The notes: generated by a model from the letters alone, not told the origin. A DNA stretch of 64,000 bases from CAUPWF01 sp964369755 (GCA_964369755.1 CAYJFY010000010.1:1-64000), one strand, 5' to 3'. Positions 17,866 to 27,712 are shown, numbered from the stretch's first letter. Made by a program: numbers and translations.

Positions 17866-19755
17866 ATGTTAAATATCGATCATATCTTAGGCTTAGGATT
17901 GCAGTTTTCTGTGAATGGATTCAACCTCGTTCACGGAATATTGGCGACCCTCCTATGGGGCATTGCCCTGATCGCTTCAACTGAATATATGGCTGGTGCG
18001 CAGAAACTCTATCGTTATTATGCATTCACCATCCTAACCTATTTCGCAACATTGGGAGTGTTTTTCTCCGCGGATCTATACACGACTTTTATCTTTTTTG
18101 AAGTGATGTCGTTCACTTCCTATGTATGGGTCGCGCAAACAGAAACCTCGGAAGCGAAGAAAGCATCCAGCACCTACCTTACGGTAGCTGTGGTAGGAGG
18201 TTTGGTGATGCTATTCGGTCTATTTTACCTCTATCAGCAGACCGGAACCCTAGTCCTCTCGGAATTGACGCAGGCTTGTGCCTCCCTCACAGATAAAACA
18301 CCACTCTATATTGCAGGGGGCTGTTTCGTGTTTGGTTTTGGAGCAAAAGCGGGAATCTTTCCACTCCATATCTGGATGGCAGATAGCTATGCAAGCGCTC
18401 CTGCACCTGCCTCTGCTCTATTATCAGGAATCCTGAGCAAAACTGGAGTCTGGGGAGTAATGGTGGTAACGGCAAATATCTTTCTCCATGATGTTGCCTG
18501 GGGAACTTTCATCCTTGTCCTCGGTGTACTCACCATGCTGCTTGGAGCAATCTTTGCTTTCTTCTCCATCGATTTGAAGCGCACTTTGGCATTCTCATCC
18601 ATGTCACAAATCGGATTTATCATCATCGGCGTCGGGATGAGCGGTTTACTTGCAGAACACAACACAATTGCTGCTCGAGGTACGATTTTGCACATGATCA
18701 ACCACTCGGTCATCAAGTTGATCCTCTTTCTAGTTACTGGACTACTCTTCAAGAATCTAGGTTCTCTGAACTTGAATGAGATTCGTGGCTATGGACGGAA
18801 GAAACCATTGTTAAAACTTGTCTTCGCCGTTTCTGCACTCGGAATCGGAGGAGTTCCATTCTTTAATGGATATATCAGCAAAACCTTATTGCATGAGAGC
18901 ATTGTTGAAGGAATTCATCTCTCTATTCTCTCCCCATCTTTTCTCGGAGTGATAGAATGGTTGTTTTTAATCAGTGGTGGTTTCACCATTGCATATATGT
19001 CCACGCTTTGGGTGGCAATCTTTGTGGAGAAAAATTTAGATGCTGGCAAGCAGTCGCAATTTGATTCTGATGCAAAAACTTATGTCAGTCCGAGGATGAA
19101 AGTAATCCTATTGACCTGTGCATTGAGCATAGGGATCTGTGGGACTTTGCCCTATCTCACACTAGACAAACTTGCAGACTTCACGCAGGACATCCTGTAT
19201 GCCCATCCACTCGCCCACGTGATCGATTACTTCTCTCTCGTGAATTTACAGGGAGCATTGATTTCCTTAGGAATCGGAGCATTCCTCTACTTCGTAGGTG
19301 TACGCTGTCTTATTATGCGTCCTACGGATGACGGAACCTGCTATGTATCACGCTGGCCCGAATGGCTGAACCTAAATGATTTGGTGTATCATCCTTTGTT
19401 TCTCTATTTGTTACCAAATGTATTCCGCTTTCTTATGCGGATAGTCGACAGTGTCGTGGATTGGTTCATTCTCGGTGCGAGAGCAACCTTTCTGCGAGAT
19501 TCCAAATTACCACAGGAAGTAGAAGAAGGGAATATCTTCACCTATCGACTAGGGAAAATCTTAAACGGAATCGAGACTTTAATCAACCGACTATTTTTCA
19601 ATGGGCGGCCAACAAAACGCAATTTTGTCCATCTTTTAGCCGTGCGACTGTTGGAGCTAGAGGAGGATCGAATGATTATTGCGCGCAGCATGTCATTTGG
19701 CTTAGTTCTGTTCTGCATCGGTTTGAGTATTACTTTAATTTATATGCTATTCTAA
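17866..19755 (+). CDS. NuoL/MrpA-type proton-conducting subunit, paralogue pair 2 (first)
   Basis: A 629-aa protein with the NuoL/MrpA N-terminal core and a C-terminal extension of about 200 residues ending in a final membrane span (MSFGLVLFCIGLSITLIYML). Core motifs: FFEVMSFTSYVWV (TM5 Glu), FGAKAGIFPLHIWMAD (TM7 Lys), HMINHSVIKLILF (TM12 Lys). It is followed by a close paralogue. Three ATGs lie together; 17866 has AAGGAG at the best distance of nine bases. The MbhD/MbhE parts of MrpA are separate genes earlier in the operon. Confidence 0.85.
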   Translation: MLNIDHILGLGLQFSVNGFNLVHGILATLLWGIALIASTEYMAGAQKLYRYYAFTILTYFATLGVFFSADLYTTFIFFEVMSFTSYVWVAQTETSEAKKASSTYLTVAVVGGLVMLFGLFYLYQQTGTLVLSELTQACASLTDKTPLYIAGGCFVFGFGAKAGIFPLHIWMADSYASAPAPASALLSGILSKTGVWGVMVVTANIFLHDVAWGTFILVLGVLTMLLGAIFAFFSIDLKRTLAFSSMSQIGFIIIGVGMSGLLAEHNTIAARGTILHMINHSVIKLILFLVTGLLFKNLGSLNLNEIRGYGRKKPLLKLVFAVSALGIGGVPFFNGYISKTLLHESIVEGIHLSILSPSFLGVIEWLFLISGGFTIAYMSTLWVAIFVEKNLDAGKQSQFDSDAKTYVSPRMKVILLTCALSIGICGTLPYLTLDKLADFTQDILYAHPLAHVIDYFSLVNLQGALISLGIGAFLYFVGVRCLIMRPTDDGTCYVSRWPEWLNLNDLVYHPLFLYLLPNVFRFLMRIVDSVVDWFILGARATFLRDSKLPQEVEEGNIFTYRLGKILNGIETLINRLFFNGRPTKRNFVHLLAVRLLELEEDRMIIARSMSFGLVLFCIGLSITLIYMLF

Positions 19756-19773
19756 GAACAAAAGGGAGGATTT

Positions 19774-21648
19774 ATGAAACTTCAATTCACCATGGATGGT
19801 TTTCGCATCATCTACTTATGCATCGCCTCTTTTATGTGGGTGGTTGCACTTGTTTTTTCAAAAGAATATATGAAACATTATGCACGACGCGGAGCCTATT
19901 ATCTCTTCACCATGCTTACTTATCTAGCAGTTGTGGGGGTATTACTTTCTGCGGATTTATATACAACCTTTTTATTCTTTGAAATCATGTCATTCACCTC
20001 CTATGTATGGGTCGTACACGACCGACGCGAGGAATCCATGCGTGCCGGAGCCACCTATCTTGGGATTGCTGTGATCGGCGGTCTTGTGATGTTGATGGGA
20101 TTATTCCTGCTCTATGATCAAATCGGAACCTTAACGATTGCCGAATTGAGCACTGCAAGTGCACCACATCTCGGTAGCACCGAACTCTATGTAGCTGGGG
20201 GCTGCATTTTATTTGGATTTGCTGCCAAAGCAGGAATCTACCCACTGCATGTGTGGCTCCCGAAAGCCCACCCTGTAGCACCTGCGCCAGCTTCCGCCCT
20301 CCTCTCTGGACTATTGACGAAGATTGGGATCTTTGGGATTCTGATTCTCAGCACACAAATCTTTATCTATGACGAACTTTGGCACAGCATTCTGCTGATA
20401 CTCGGTGTAATCACGATGTTTTTCGGCGCTGTCCTCGCCTTATTCTCTATGAATCTAAAGCGGACTTTAGCCTGTTCATCAGTGTCACAGATTGGATTTA
20501 TTACCCTCGGAATTGGTATGCAAGGTCTCTTGCAAGAACATAATACCATTGCCATCTGGGGAACCTTCCTTCATATGATAAATCATTCGATGATGAAACT
20601 CATCTTATTCTCCATCTCAGGTGTTGTCGCTATGAACCTTCATGCACTAGACTTAAATACCATCCGTGGATTTGGTCGCAAGAAACCACTGCTCATGGTC
20701 TGTTTTCTCATCAGTGGTCTCGGGCTTGCCGGAGTTCCTCTCTGGAGCGGCTATATCAGTAAAACCTTGCTACACGAAAGCGTAGTAGAATATATTCACT
20801 TATTAGAGGACGGATTTCGTCCATTGTACTTAAGCGCGGGACACCTCCAAGCGATTGAATGGCTCTTCTTACTAAGTGGGGGAATGACGGTTGCCTATAT
20901 ATTAAAGTTATTCTTTACAATTTTTGTACAAAAAAACACGGAACAATCCGTACAAGACTCTTATGACTCTTATGGTCAGAATTATATGAATCTACCAAGT
21001 AAAATCGCGCTGATAGTAAGTGCTGCATTATTGTGGCTCATCGGTCTAATGCCACATTTGATTGCCGAGCCCATTGCAAGATATGGCCAAGGATTTATGA
21101 ATGGACATCATGACCCAGCCCACACCATTCACTATTTTTCATGGATAAACCTAGAAGGTTCCGTCCTCTCCTTAGGAATTGGTTTCCTCCTCTACCTCTT
21201 TGTGGTGCGAAGGTGGTTGCGAACCACAAATCCGTGGCCAAAGTGGCTCGACCTAGAGAACTTACTCTATCGACCGCTTCTCCTAACAGGACTGCCCGTT
21301 CTATTAGGAACCTTATCACGCATCGCTGACCGATTTGCTGACCGTGGGATTATTACCTTGCGAAAAACTGTGTATCGTGATTCTGCCATTCCTGAAGAAC
21401 TATCTGAGGGCAATGTTTTTACTCACTTAATCGGAGGTTTCTTGCAAGCTTGTGTGAACCTACTCAATCATACTATCTGGATGGATCGCCCGAGCAAAAA
21501 ACCAATGGAACACAAGGTCGCCGTCTTATGGGAGGAGTTGAGTGAGAACTTTCGGATTATCACGCGTAGCCTCTCCTTTGGACTCATGTTAGTTTCCCTA
21601 GGCATGCTATTTATCTTCGCTTACCTGCTCGTTATTGTACAACCGTAG
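19774..21648 (+). CDS. NuoL/MrpA-type proton-conducting subunit, paralogue pair 2 (second)
   Basis: A 624-aa paralogue of the preceding protein along its whole length. Shared landmarks are FFEIMSFTSYVWVV, FAAKAGIYPLHVWLPKAHPV, HMINHSMMKLILF and GYISKTLLHES-VVEYIHL. Both also share the C-terminal extension (EGNVFT, then RSLSFGLMLVSLG). AGGGAGG precedes the ATG. It is the last gene of the Mrp operon. The promoter of mnmH overlaps its 3' end. Confidence 0.85.
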   Translation: MKLQFTMDGFRIIYLCIASFMWVVALVFSKEYMKHYARRGAYYLFTMLTYLAVVGVLLSADLYTTFLFFEIMSFTSYVWVVHDRREESMRAGATYLGIAVIGGLVMLMGLFLLYDQIGTLTIAELSTASAPHLGSTELYVAGGCILFGFAAKAGIYPLHVWLPKAHPVAPAPASALLSGLLTKIGIFGILILSTQIFIYDELWHSILLILGVITMFFGAVLALFSMNLKRTLACSSVSQIGFITLGIGMQGLLQEHNTIAIWGTFLHMINHSMMKLILFSISGVVAMNLHALDLNTIRGFGRKKPLLMVCFLISGLGLAGVPLWSGYISKTLLHESVVEYIHLLEDGFRPLYLSAGHLQAIEWLFLLSGGMTVAYILKLFFTIFVQKNTEQSVQDSYDSYGQNYMNLPSKIALIVSAALLWLIGLMPHLIAEPIARYGQGFMNGHHDPAHTIHYFSWINLEGSVLSLGIGFLLYLFVVRRWLRTTNPWPKWLDLENLLYRPLLLTGLPVLLGTLSRIADRFADRGIITLRKTVYRDSAIPEELSEGNVFTHLIGGFLQACVNLLNHTIWMDRPSKKPMEHKVAVLWEELSENFRIITRSLSFGLMLVSLGMLFIFAYLLVIVQP

Positions 21649-21663
21649 AAAATGTAGTATAAT
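21635..21663 (+). promoter_or_regulatory. promoter of mnmH
   Basis: -35 TTGTAC (21635-21640), 17-bp spacer, -10 TATAAT (21658-21663). The -35 lies within the last codons of the upstream antiporter gene. Confidence 0.65.
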
Positions 21664-21703
21664 CATCTCTAGTTCAACAAGCAAAAGAAGGAGGATATAA
21701 GTT

Positions 21704-22798
21704 TTGAATAATCCCTTATATCATGATTTTAAATCTATCGTCACCAATCACACACCACTCATCGATGTTCGTGCTCCCATCGAATATGATAAGGGTGCAT
21801 TTCCTAATAGCGTAAACCTTCCGATTATGGATGATGAAGAACGTCGCCAAGTCGGTATCACATATAAAAACGAAGGGAACGAAGTTGCAACCCAACTTGG
21901 ACTGAGCCTCGTTTCTGGAGACATCAAAGAGAGTCGCATCCAGGCTTGGTGCCAATTTATAGAACAACATCCCGATACCTTGCTCTACTGTTTTCGGGGT
22001 GGCTCACGGTCTCGATTTGCACAGGAATGGCTAGACTCCCGGGGAGTAGCTATGCCACGACTCGAGGGAGGATATAAGGCGTTTCGCAATTACCTAATCG
22101 AAGCCTTAATGCCCGAGCACTTAGATCTGAAACCGATCATTCTCGGTGGCTATACTGGATCTGGGAAAACCATCCTATTAAAAAATTTGTCTAATTTTAT
22201 TGACCTAGAGGGAATCGCAAATCATCGCGGCTCTAGCTTTGGACGCCATGCAACACCACAGCCTTCTCAGATTAATTTTGAGAACCAGTTAGCATATGCC
22301 ATCATTCAATTACAAGAATCAGGAGCAAAAACCATGGTTCTAGAAGATGAGGGAATCCATGTGGGAACATGCTATCTACCAAAACCATTCTTCAACTATA
22401 CAAATCAGGGTGATTTAGTTATACTCGAGGTAAGTTTCGATCAGAGAGTTCAGATTACCTTAGATGAGTATGTGACAGAAGCTCAAAAAGAGTATATTCA
22501 GCACTGCCAATCTTACGAAGAAGGAATGTCAGCATGGTTAGAATACATCAATGCAAGCATTATGAGATTAAAAAAACGACTCGGAGACGTAAGGATGAAT
22601 GCCCTACTATCCCAAGTCGAGTTCGCATACCAGCACCAACTTCGTACTGGTGAAATCCATGCCCACGAAGCTTGGATTGCAACTTTCTTGAAGGAGTATT
22701 ATGATCCCATGTATCAATATCAGATTGATACGAATACAAAGAATATCATCTTCACTGGCAATGAAAGCGAAGTCCTCTCTTTTTTAAAAGATGCATAG
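21704..22798 (+). CDS. mnmH: tRNA 2-selenouridine (geranyl-2-thiouridine) synthase
   Basis: A 364-aa MnmH/SelU. The N-terminal rhodanese domain has LYCFRGGSRSRF with catalytic Cys96, and the C-terminal P-loop domain has GYTGSGKT at 149-156. The enzyme replaces sulfur by selenium in 2-thiouridine at tRNA wobble position 34, using selenophosphate made by SelD. The start is TTG 21704, nine bases after AAGGAGG; no in-frame ATG fits the N-terminal rhodanese strand. Its presence implies that the organism makes selenophosphate, though selD is not in the window. It stands alone between its own promoter and a strong terminator. Confidence 0.92.
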   Translation: MNNPLYHDFKSIVTNHTPLIDVRAPIEYDKGAFPNSVNLPIMDDEERRQVGITYKNEGNEVATQLGLSLVSGDIKESRIQAWCQFIEQHPDTLLYCFRGGSRSRFAQEWLDSRGVAMPRLEGGYKAFRNYLIEALMPEHLDLKPIILGGYTGSGKTILLKNLSNFIDLEGIANHRGSSFGRHATPQPSQINFENQLAYAIIQLQESGAKTMVLEDEGIHVGTCYLPKPFFNYTNQGDLVILEVSFDQRVQITLDEYVTEAQKEYIQHCQSYEEGMSAWLEYINASIMRLKKRLGDVRMNALLSQVEFAYQHQLRTGEIHAHEAWIATFLKEYYDPMYQYQIDTNTKNIIFTGNESEVLSFLKDA

Positions 22799-22810
22799 AT
22801 TAATTTTTCC

Positions 22811-22857
22811 AAAGAAGCGATAAAAAAGTGTCGTAGACACTTTTTTATCGCTTCTTT
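22811..22857. terminator. bidirectional terminator between mnmH and the GGDEF gene
   Basis: A perfect 22-bp inverted repeat (22811-22832 and 22836-22857) with a 3-nt loop and internal T/A-runs, shared by two convergent genes. Confidence 0.9.
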
Positions 22858-22874
22858 GCCGCTCTTTCTCTCAA

Positions 22875-25193
22875 TTATCGCTTGCTATCTGATAGTAAAA
22901 ATATGGAAAGCAATTTCACAACATACAACAAACTATTTATTTCCTTCTCATTCCACACACGTGCCCTCGTGCAATCATCCAATCCTAAGAATAACTTCAC
23001 ATAGCCATTTTCCTTAATTTGTACGTGCAAAAAGGATTTTATTCCCTGGTCATACATCAACTTATAGGAATCATCGTTCTGGAGCATTCTCAAGTCATTG
23101 CTATAAAATACTCCCTTCTCGTCGGAACTATCAAAAAAGTTTTCCAACACCTCATACGTTAGATTTTGTAGGTTGTCTATCTCTGGATTGATTCCTTTTC
23201 TACACCATTCATAAGTATTATGATAAGTCTTCGCCTGGTCGAATGTATCGAAGATATAACTTCTATCCGCGTTTAATTTCAATCCCACATGCTTGATCAC
23301 TGCTTGGATTGCAGATTTAATCTCCTTTGTACTATACAGGAGGTTAAACGTCGTTGTAACAATTTCTGCATCAAAATAAGAATCTGCAATTCTATTCGCA
23401 TTCTCTAGCACCGTGCGATTCTTCATGGTTCCACCTATCATCTCTTCTGAATAAATAGTGAAGCAGTCTTTTCCCTTCAACTTGGACTGATACAATGCCT
23501 TATCTGCTGCCTTGTACAATTCTTCGTAGGTTTTTCCATGTTCCGGGAACATCGCCACCCCAATACTACCAGATACCTTATAGTCTTCATGCTCCCCAGA
23601 GTATGTATTGTTAAACACCTTGAGGACTTGGTTAACCTTATTGATTACAATTGCTTGTGCATTCACATTCTTTAGCAAGACTACAAATTCGTCCCCACCG
23701 ATTCTTCCAACAATATCTGCATTACGGAATACCGAATGCAAGTTCTCGGCAATCTCACTCAACACCACGTCTCCGAAATAATGCCCGAGGTTATCATTGA
23801 TCGCTTTGAAATTGTCGATATCAACAATAAACAACGCGTGAACACCTAGCTTGCCATCTTCACTTGAGATTGTATTTCTAATCAGCGATTCTGCCGTGAT
23901 TTTATTATAACAATTCGTCAACAGGTCAATTTGAGACCTGAGTTCCAACGTCTTTCGCTCGTGGATATCTATGATTTTACCCATTACAAAGGCAGGCTTT
24001 CCCTGATTATCATGCAGCAACTCATACATGATGTGGTAGTAATGCGGCTCGCCTTCCTCATCCTTAAACCGCATATCAAGTGGTTCGATTACTCCCGCAT
24101 GAAAATTCTCAGCAAGTTTTGATAAGAGTGCGATATCTTCTTCATAGACCTTGCTCTTCTCCTGAATTTGTTCAGGGAATTTTTGTTTCACTGCCGATAG
24201 GCCTAGCTTGTCCTTTCCTTTTCCAAAAAATTGAATCAAGGAATTCCTCACGTCAACCGTGAATACAACTTCATCCGACAACTCCGCCATCGTCGCAAAT
24301 AAGCGCTTATGGGAAACATGTCCATAGAAATAGTCTTCGATATTATCATCACTTTCGTATCCTGCGATCTGTTCTCTCAGATCTCGGGTGAACCCTACAA
24401 CCAATTCATTGCCCTCATCATCAAGCACATCCAACTTCACAAGTGTTATCTCCGCTGGCATTTCTTCTCCATTTAACTTGCAATGCAACCAATGAAACTT
24501 ACAATACCCTTTCTCAAATGCTTGATTGATATACTCTGATGCAGCCTCTCCGCTATGTCTCCCGTCCGGTTGTCGCTCTGGGGACAACAGTCGGAATTCA
24601 TCTAGATACTGTTGTTCATTTCGAAGCTCAAACAATGTAGCTGCCGCACGATTGCACATTACATTATCCATCTTCTTATTCCACAAATTCAGACATAGTG
24701 GTAATGCATCTAAGATCGCCATTGTCTTCTCATGAAGTTGCTTCTCCTTCTCTAGAATATACGCATACTGACTTGTATTTTGAAGAATACCCATCAATAT
24801 TGTATTCCCCTCATGATCTATGGCATCTAATCGACTTAATTGTACCTTGGCCGTAATACTATTGCCGGTTTTATCGATGTGCAACCACTCAAACTCAATC
24901 TGCCCTTCTTCCATCGCTTCACGAGTCAGACGAGCGAACTTTTCCCTCGATAGTTCTCCATTTGGCTGTGTAATCGGTGACAATTGTGGGAAATACTGAA
25001 TAAACTCCCCTACACTGTCACAACCAAACAAATCACAAGTATGTTTGTTGCAGGCGAGGATATCTAATTTCTCTGTGTAGAAAATCACTCCAAGGGGTAA
25101 TTTATCACACATATCCGCAAAGCTTACATCACTTCCATCTAATTGCCTAATTACTCCATTCAATACATCTTTTTCTAACTTGTCGTTACTCAT
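22875..25193 (-). CDS. PAS-GGDEF diguanylate cyclase with C-terminal GAF-like domain
   Basis: A 772-aa cytoplasmic signalling protein. Two similar PAS domains (about 20-140 and 150-270; both contain CN-x-x-x-x-x-LF) and a third PAS-like region (about 300-415) precede the GGDEF domain. The motif GGDEF is at 499-503 and is intact. An inhibitory RxxD site (RNAD) lies five residues ahead of it, which is the classical spacing. The last 170 residues resemble a GAF domain. No membrane span or EAL domain is visible. It should synthesise cyclic di-GMP in response to small ligands. AAAGGGGAG precedes the ATG. Confidence 0.9.
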   Translation of the reverse strand: MSNDKLEKDVLNGVIRQLDGSDVSFADMCDKLPLGVIFYTEKLDILACNKHTCDLFGCDSVGEFIQYFPQLSPITQPNGELSREKFARLTREAMEEGQIEFEWLHIDKTGNSITAKVQLSRLDAIDHEGNTILMGILQNTSQYAYILEKEKQLHEKTMAILDALPLCLNLWNKKMDNVMCNRAAATLFELRNEQQYLDEFRLLSPERQPDGRHSGEAASEYINQAFEKGYCKFHWLHCKLNGEEMPAEITLVKLDVLDDEGNELVVGFTRDLREQIAGYESDDNIEDYFYGHVSHKRLFATMAELSDEVVFTVDVRNSLIQFFGKGKDKLGLSAVKQKFPEQIQEKSKVYEEDIALLSKLAENFHAGVIEPLDMRFKDEEGEPHYYHIMYELLHDNQGKPAFVMGKIIDIHERKTLELRSQIDLLTNCYNKITAESLIRNTISSEDGKLGVHALFIVDIDNFKAINDNLGHYFGDVVLSEIAENLHSVFRNADIVGRIGGDEFVVLLKNVNAQAIVINKVNQVLKVFNNTYSGEHEDYKVSGSIGVAMFPEHGKTYEELYKAADKALYQSKLKGKDCFTIYSEEMIGGTMKNRTVLENANRIADSYFDAEIVTTTFNLLYSTKEIKSAIQAVIKHVGLKLNADRSYIFDTFDQAKTYHNTYEWCRKGINPEIDNLQNLTYEVLENFFDSSDEKGVFYSNDLRMLQNDDSYKLMYDQGIKSFLHVQIKENGYVKLFLGLDDCTRARVWNEKEINSLLYVVKLLSIFLLSDSKR

Positions 25194-25253
25194 TGTAATC
25201 GCTCTCCCCTTTGTTTCATAAATGTGTTTCTTACACCAACCTATAATTACCTT

Positions 25254-25283
25254 ATTATATCATGATTTCCACAAGCATGTCTA
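25254..25283 (-). promoter_or_regulatory. promoter of the GGDEF gene
   Basis: Minus strand: -35 TAGACA (25278-25283), 18-bp spacer, -10 TATAAT (25254-25259), 60 bp upstream of the start codon. Confidence 0.6.
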
Positions 25284-25295
25284 GACAAAAGTCCC

Positions 25296-25832
25296 TTAAT
25301 GCCAGAAGAGGAGCACGCTTGCAAGAATTCCAGCAACACTAGCAAGCAAAGCGCCGACTATCGTCCACCTCACTTTGCTTACTTTTGCCGCAGCGAAATA
25401 AATAGTAACCGTATAGAAGATCGTCTCTGTGCTGCTAAGCATAACCGAGGCGATTTCTCCAATTCCAGAGTCTACTCCGTGGGTTTTATAGATATCTAGC
25501 AATAGGCTTGTGGCTGCCGAGGATGAGAACATCTTCACAAGCGCAAGGGGAATGATATCTGTCGGAATCCTAGTCCACGATAAGACCCTCCCCACTCCCT
25601 CTCCCAACAGATCGAGAAATCCAGAACTCCTCAACACCCCTACCCCTACCATCAATCCCACTAGGGTTGGCAAAATATGCATTACCGTTTGGAATCCTTT
25701 TTGCACCCCCTCGAGAAACACATCGAACACCGACACCTTTCTTAGCATGCCATATAGAATGATACAAACAACAACTACAGGAACTATCATCTGCGATAGG
25801 ATTGCTAAACCTTGACTCATACTTCCCCTCAT
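25296..25832 (-). CDS. spmB: spore maturation protein B
   Basis: A 178-aa membrane protein of the SpmB/nucleoside-recognition (Gate) family. Motifs: FQTVMHILPTLVGLMVGVGV, then VKMFSSSAATSLLLDIY and a C-terminal ETIFYTVTIYF. With SpmA it is needed for spore core dehydration in Bacillus. The ATG overlaps the stop of spmA by 4 bp (ATGA), so the two are translationally coupled. An internal ATG at codon 5 is an alternative start. Confidence 0.92.
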   Translation of the reverse strand: MRGSMSQGLAILSQMIVPVVVVCIILYGMLRKVSVFDVFLEGVQKGFQTVMHILPTLVGLMVGVGVLRSSGFLDLLGEGVGRVLSWTRIPTDIIPLALVKMFSSSAATSLLLDIYKTHGVDSGIGEIASVMLSSTETIFYTVTIYFAAAKVSKVRWTIVGALLASVAGILASVLLFWH

Positions 25833-26428
25833 TCCTTTCTCAAAACAGGATGAACTTTGCGCCTTGTCATAAACTTACAGAATGCAATTCCAACAACCGT
25901 GCTTACAGCCGTTGCTATGATCGCCGCACCTAAGATTCCACTGGGATCTTCACTCCCATATTGACTCCGATATGCAATGATATTGATCGGAATCAACTGC
26001 AGGGACGAGATATTGATCACTAACAAGGTACACATCTCATCGCTTGCCCTATCATCCTTTTCTCTTTTTATATTCCGCAACTCCTTCATCGCTTCTAGCC
26101 CTGCCGGTGTTGCCGCCCACCCAAGCCCTAGAAAATTAGCAATCATATTCGTCGCAATATATTCTTTGGCCTTATGTCCTGCTGGAATTCTAGGAAACAA
26201 CCATGTAATCATCGGGTTTAAAACCTTGGAGACCCGTTCGATTACCCCTGCCCTAACCGCAATTTCCATCATTCCCATCCAAAATCCTATCGCCCCTAAC
26301 ATGGTAATGCCTAGCATAATCGCCTCCCTTGCCGAATCAAGCATCCCTGTAGTCAGTTCCCCTAGTGTCCCCGAAAAAGCCCCGTATATCACCCCTATCA
26401 CAATCATCCCCGCCCATAAGACATTCAT
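25829..26428 (-). CDS. spmA: spore maturation protein A
   Basis: A 199-aa partner of SpmB with about five membrane spans. Family signatures are GFWMGMMEIAVRAGVIERV, the ATNMIANFLGLGWAATPAGL stretch and the C-terminal INISSLQLIPINIIAYRSQY. First gene of the spmAB pair; the dacB gene found upstream of spmA in Bacillus is absent here. It is good evidence that the host forms endospores. Confidence 0.93.
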   Translation of the reverse strand: MNVLWAGMIVIGVIYGAFSGTLGELTTGMLDSAREAIMLGITMLGAIGFWMGMMEIAVRAGVIERVSKVLNPMITWLFPRIPAGHKAKEYIATNMIANFLGLGWAATPAGLEAMKELRNIKREKDDRASDEMCTLLVINISSLQLIPINIIAYRSQYGSEDPSGILGAAIIATAVSTVVGIAFCKFMTRRKVHPVLRKE

Positions 26429-26483
26429 CTGCTTTCGCTCCTCATCGCATCTCTTACTTCTATACGTAAGTATATTTTTTTAC

Positions 26484-26528
26484 ACATAAAAAAGAACTGA
26501 AAACATGGTCTTTGTTTTCAGCTCTTCT
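26484..26528 (-). terminator. intrinsic terminator of the NlpC/P60 gene
   Basis: Minus strand: GAGCTGAAAACA pairs with TGTTTTCAGTTC across a 7-nt loop and is followed by TTTTTTAT. Confidence 0.85.
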
Positions 26529-26533
26529 TATTT

Positions 26534-27712
26534 TTAAGATATTACTCTTCGTACACTTAAGATTTCACGATGTGTTGCGGATGAAATATCAATTCCATAT
26601 TCCGCACCAATCGCATTCACCATTTGGCCATCTCCAATATAGAGTCCTACATGTCCTTCATAACATAGAATGTCTCCTGGCAATGCATCCTCATAAGCAA
26701 CTTCCACACCTGCACTTCTCTGTTGGGAAGATGTTCGCGGTAAATCTACACCAAAATTTCGGTAAACCGCTTGAACAAATCCAGAGCAATCTGCTCCATT
26801 TACCGGATCTGTCCCTCCCCATACATAAGGGTTTCCGATAAACTGACTGGCATAGTCAATCACTTCTTGCCCCTTCGCCTGCAGCGCTTCTACTTCCATC
26901 TGTTGTGCTAAGATTGCCTCTTCTTCTGCAATTCTCGCTTCTGCCTCTTCATGTGTCTCTCCATATGTGAATGACGCACCTGCACCGATTACATACTCTG
27001 AAAACACATAACACACATTACCTTCATACTCTATCGGTGTCCAATTTCCCGACACCTCTCCAGCACCAGTCAACATATCATGTTCATGTACCACTCCCAC
27101 AATCTGCCCCGACATATCTGGCTCTGTTCGTACATTTAATGCACTCGCTGTAACCTGAACTCCATCTACATCAAGTAGCTCAGCCACATGAATTGCAGCC
27201 TCACCTATTACTAAATCTTCTGACTTCACATACCCTTGAAGATTTCCAGAGAGAATATTCACCCACTCCTTATTTCTTCCAAGTACATATGCAACGTTTT
27301 CGGAATATAATTTTCCTTCTGTCTCACTTGCCACCGATGGCTCACTATAGACCGGAATATAATCATCCGCCAAATAGAATGCCATGTTTTCTTCAGTTTC
27401 TAAGCCCGATGTATAGTGCCATACATCTTCTACATCTACGGTATCCTCATCTGCTATTTCTGCAGTTGTATCTATATCTTCTGTAATTTCGCTTGTCTCT
27501 ACTGTATTCAATGGATTCATTTCGTCATCTGTACTTATTGCCTCATTGGTTTCATCTTCAGGTACGATTGTTTGCGATATACCTTGATTCAAATCACTTG
27601 CTGTAGGCTCCTCTATCTCAGCCGCATGTCCTACGATTGTGGTCTGAAGCAGGAGTATCGCTCCAAAGGCTAATCCGTAAAACAGCCTTTGACCTCGTTT
27701 TTTTGAATTCAT
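26534..27712 (-). CDS. secreted NlpC/P60 peptidoglycan endopeptidase with SH3 domains
   Basis: A 392-aa exported wall hydrolase. Residues 1-31 are a signal peptide ending GHAAE. An acidic, low-complexity region (about 32-105) is followed by two bacterial SH3 domains (about 110-175 and 185-250; the second has the typical ALNVRTEPDMSGQ). A short Glu/Ala coiled coil leads to the C40 peptidase domain with Cys309 (GADCSGF) and His354 (YEGHVGLYIG). It should cleave stem-peptide bonds in peptidoglycan during growth or sporulation. GGAGG precedes the ATG and a clear promoter lies 50 bp upstream. Confidence 0.92.
   Translation of the reverse strand: MNSKKRGQRLFYGLAFGAILLLQTTIVGHAAEIEEPTASDLNQGISQTIVPEDETNEAISTDDEMNPLNTVETSEITEDIDTTAEIADEDTVDVEDVWHYTSGLETEENMAFYLADDYIPVYSEPSVASETEGKLYSENVAYVLGRNKEWVNILSGNLQGYVKSEDLVIGEAAIHVAELLDVDGVQVTASALNVRTEPDMSGQIVGVVHEHDMLTGAGEVSGNWTPIEYEGNVCYVFSEYVIGAGASFTYGETHEEAEARIAEEEAILAQQMEVEALQAKGQEVIDYASQFIGNPYVWGGTDPVNGADCSGFVQAVYRNFGVDLPRTSSQQRSAGVEVAYEDALPGDILCYEGHVGLYIGDGQMVNAIGAEYGIDISSATHREILSVRRVIS

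Noticed and set aside
10483..21648. Membrane-bound hydrogenase or complex I
   Set aside because: No [NiFe] hydrogenase, NuoB/C/D/I-like or ferredoxin-type gene is in or next to the operon; only antiporter-type subunits are present.
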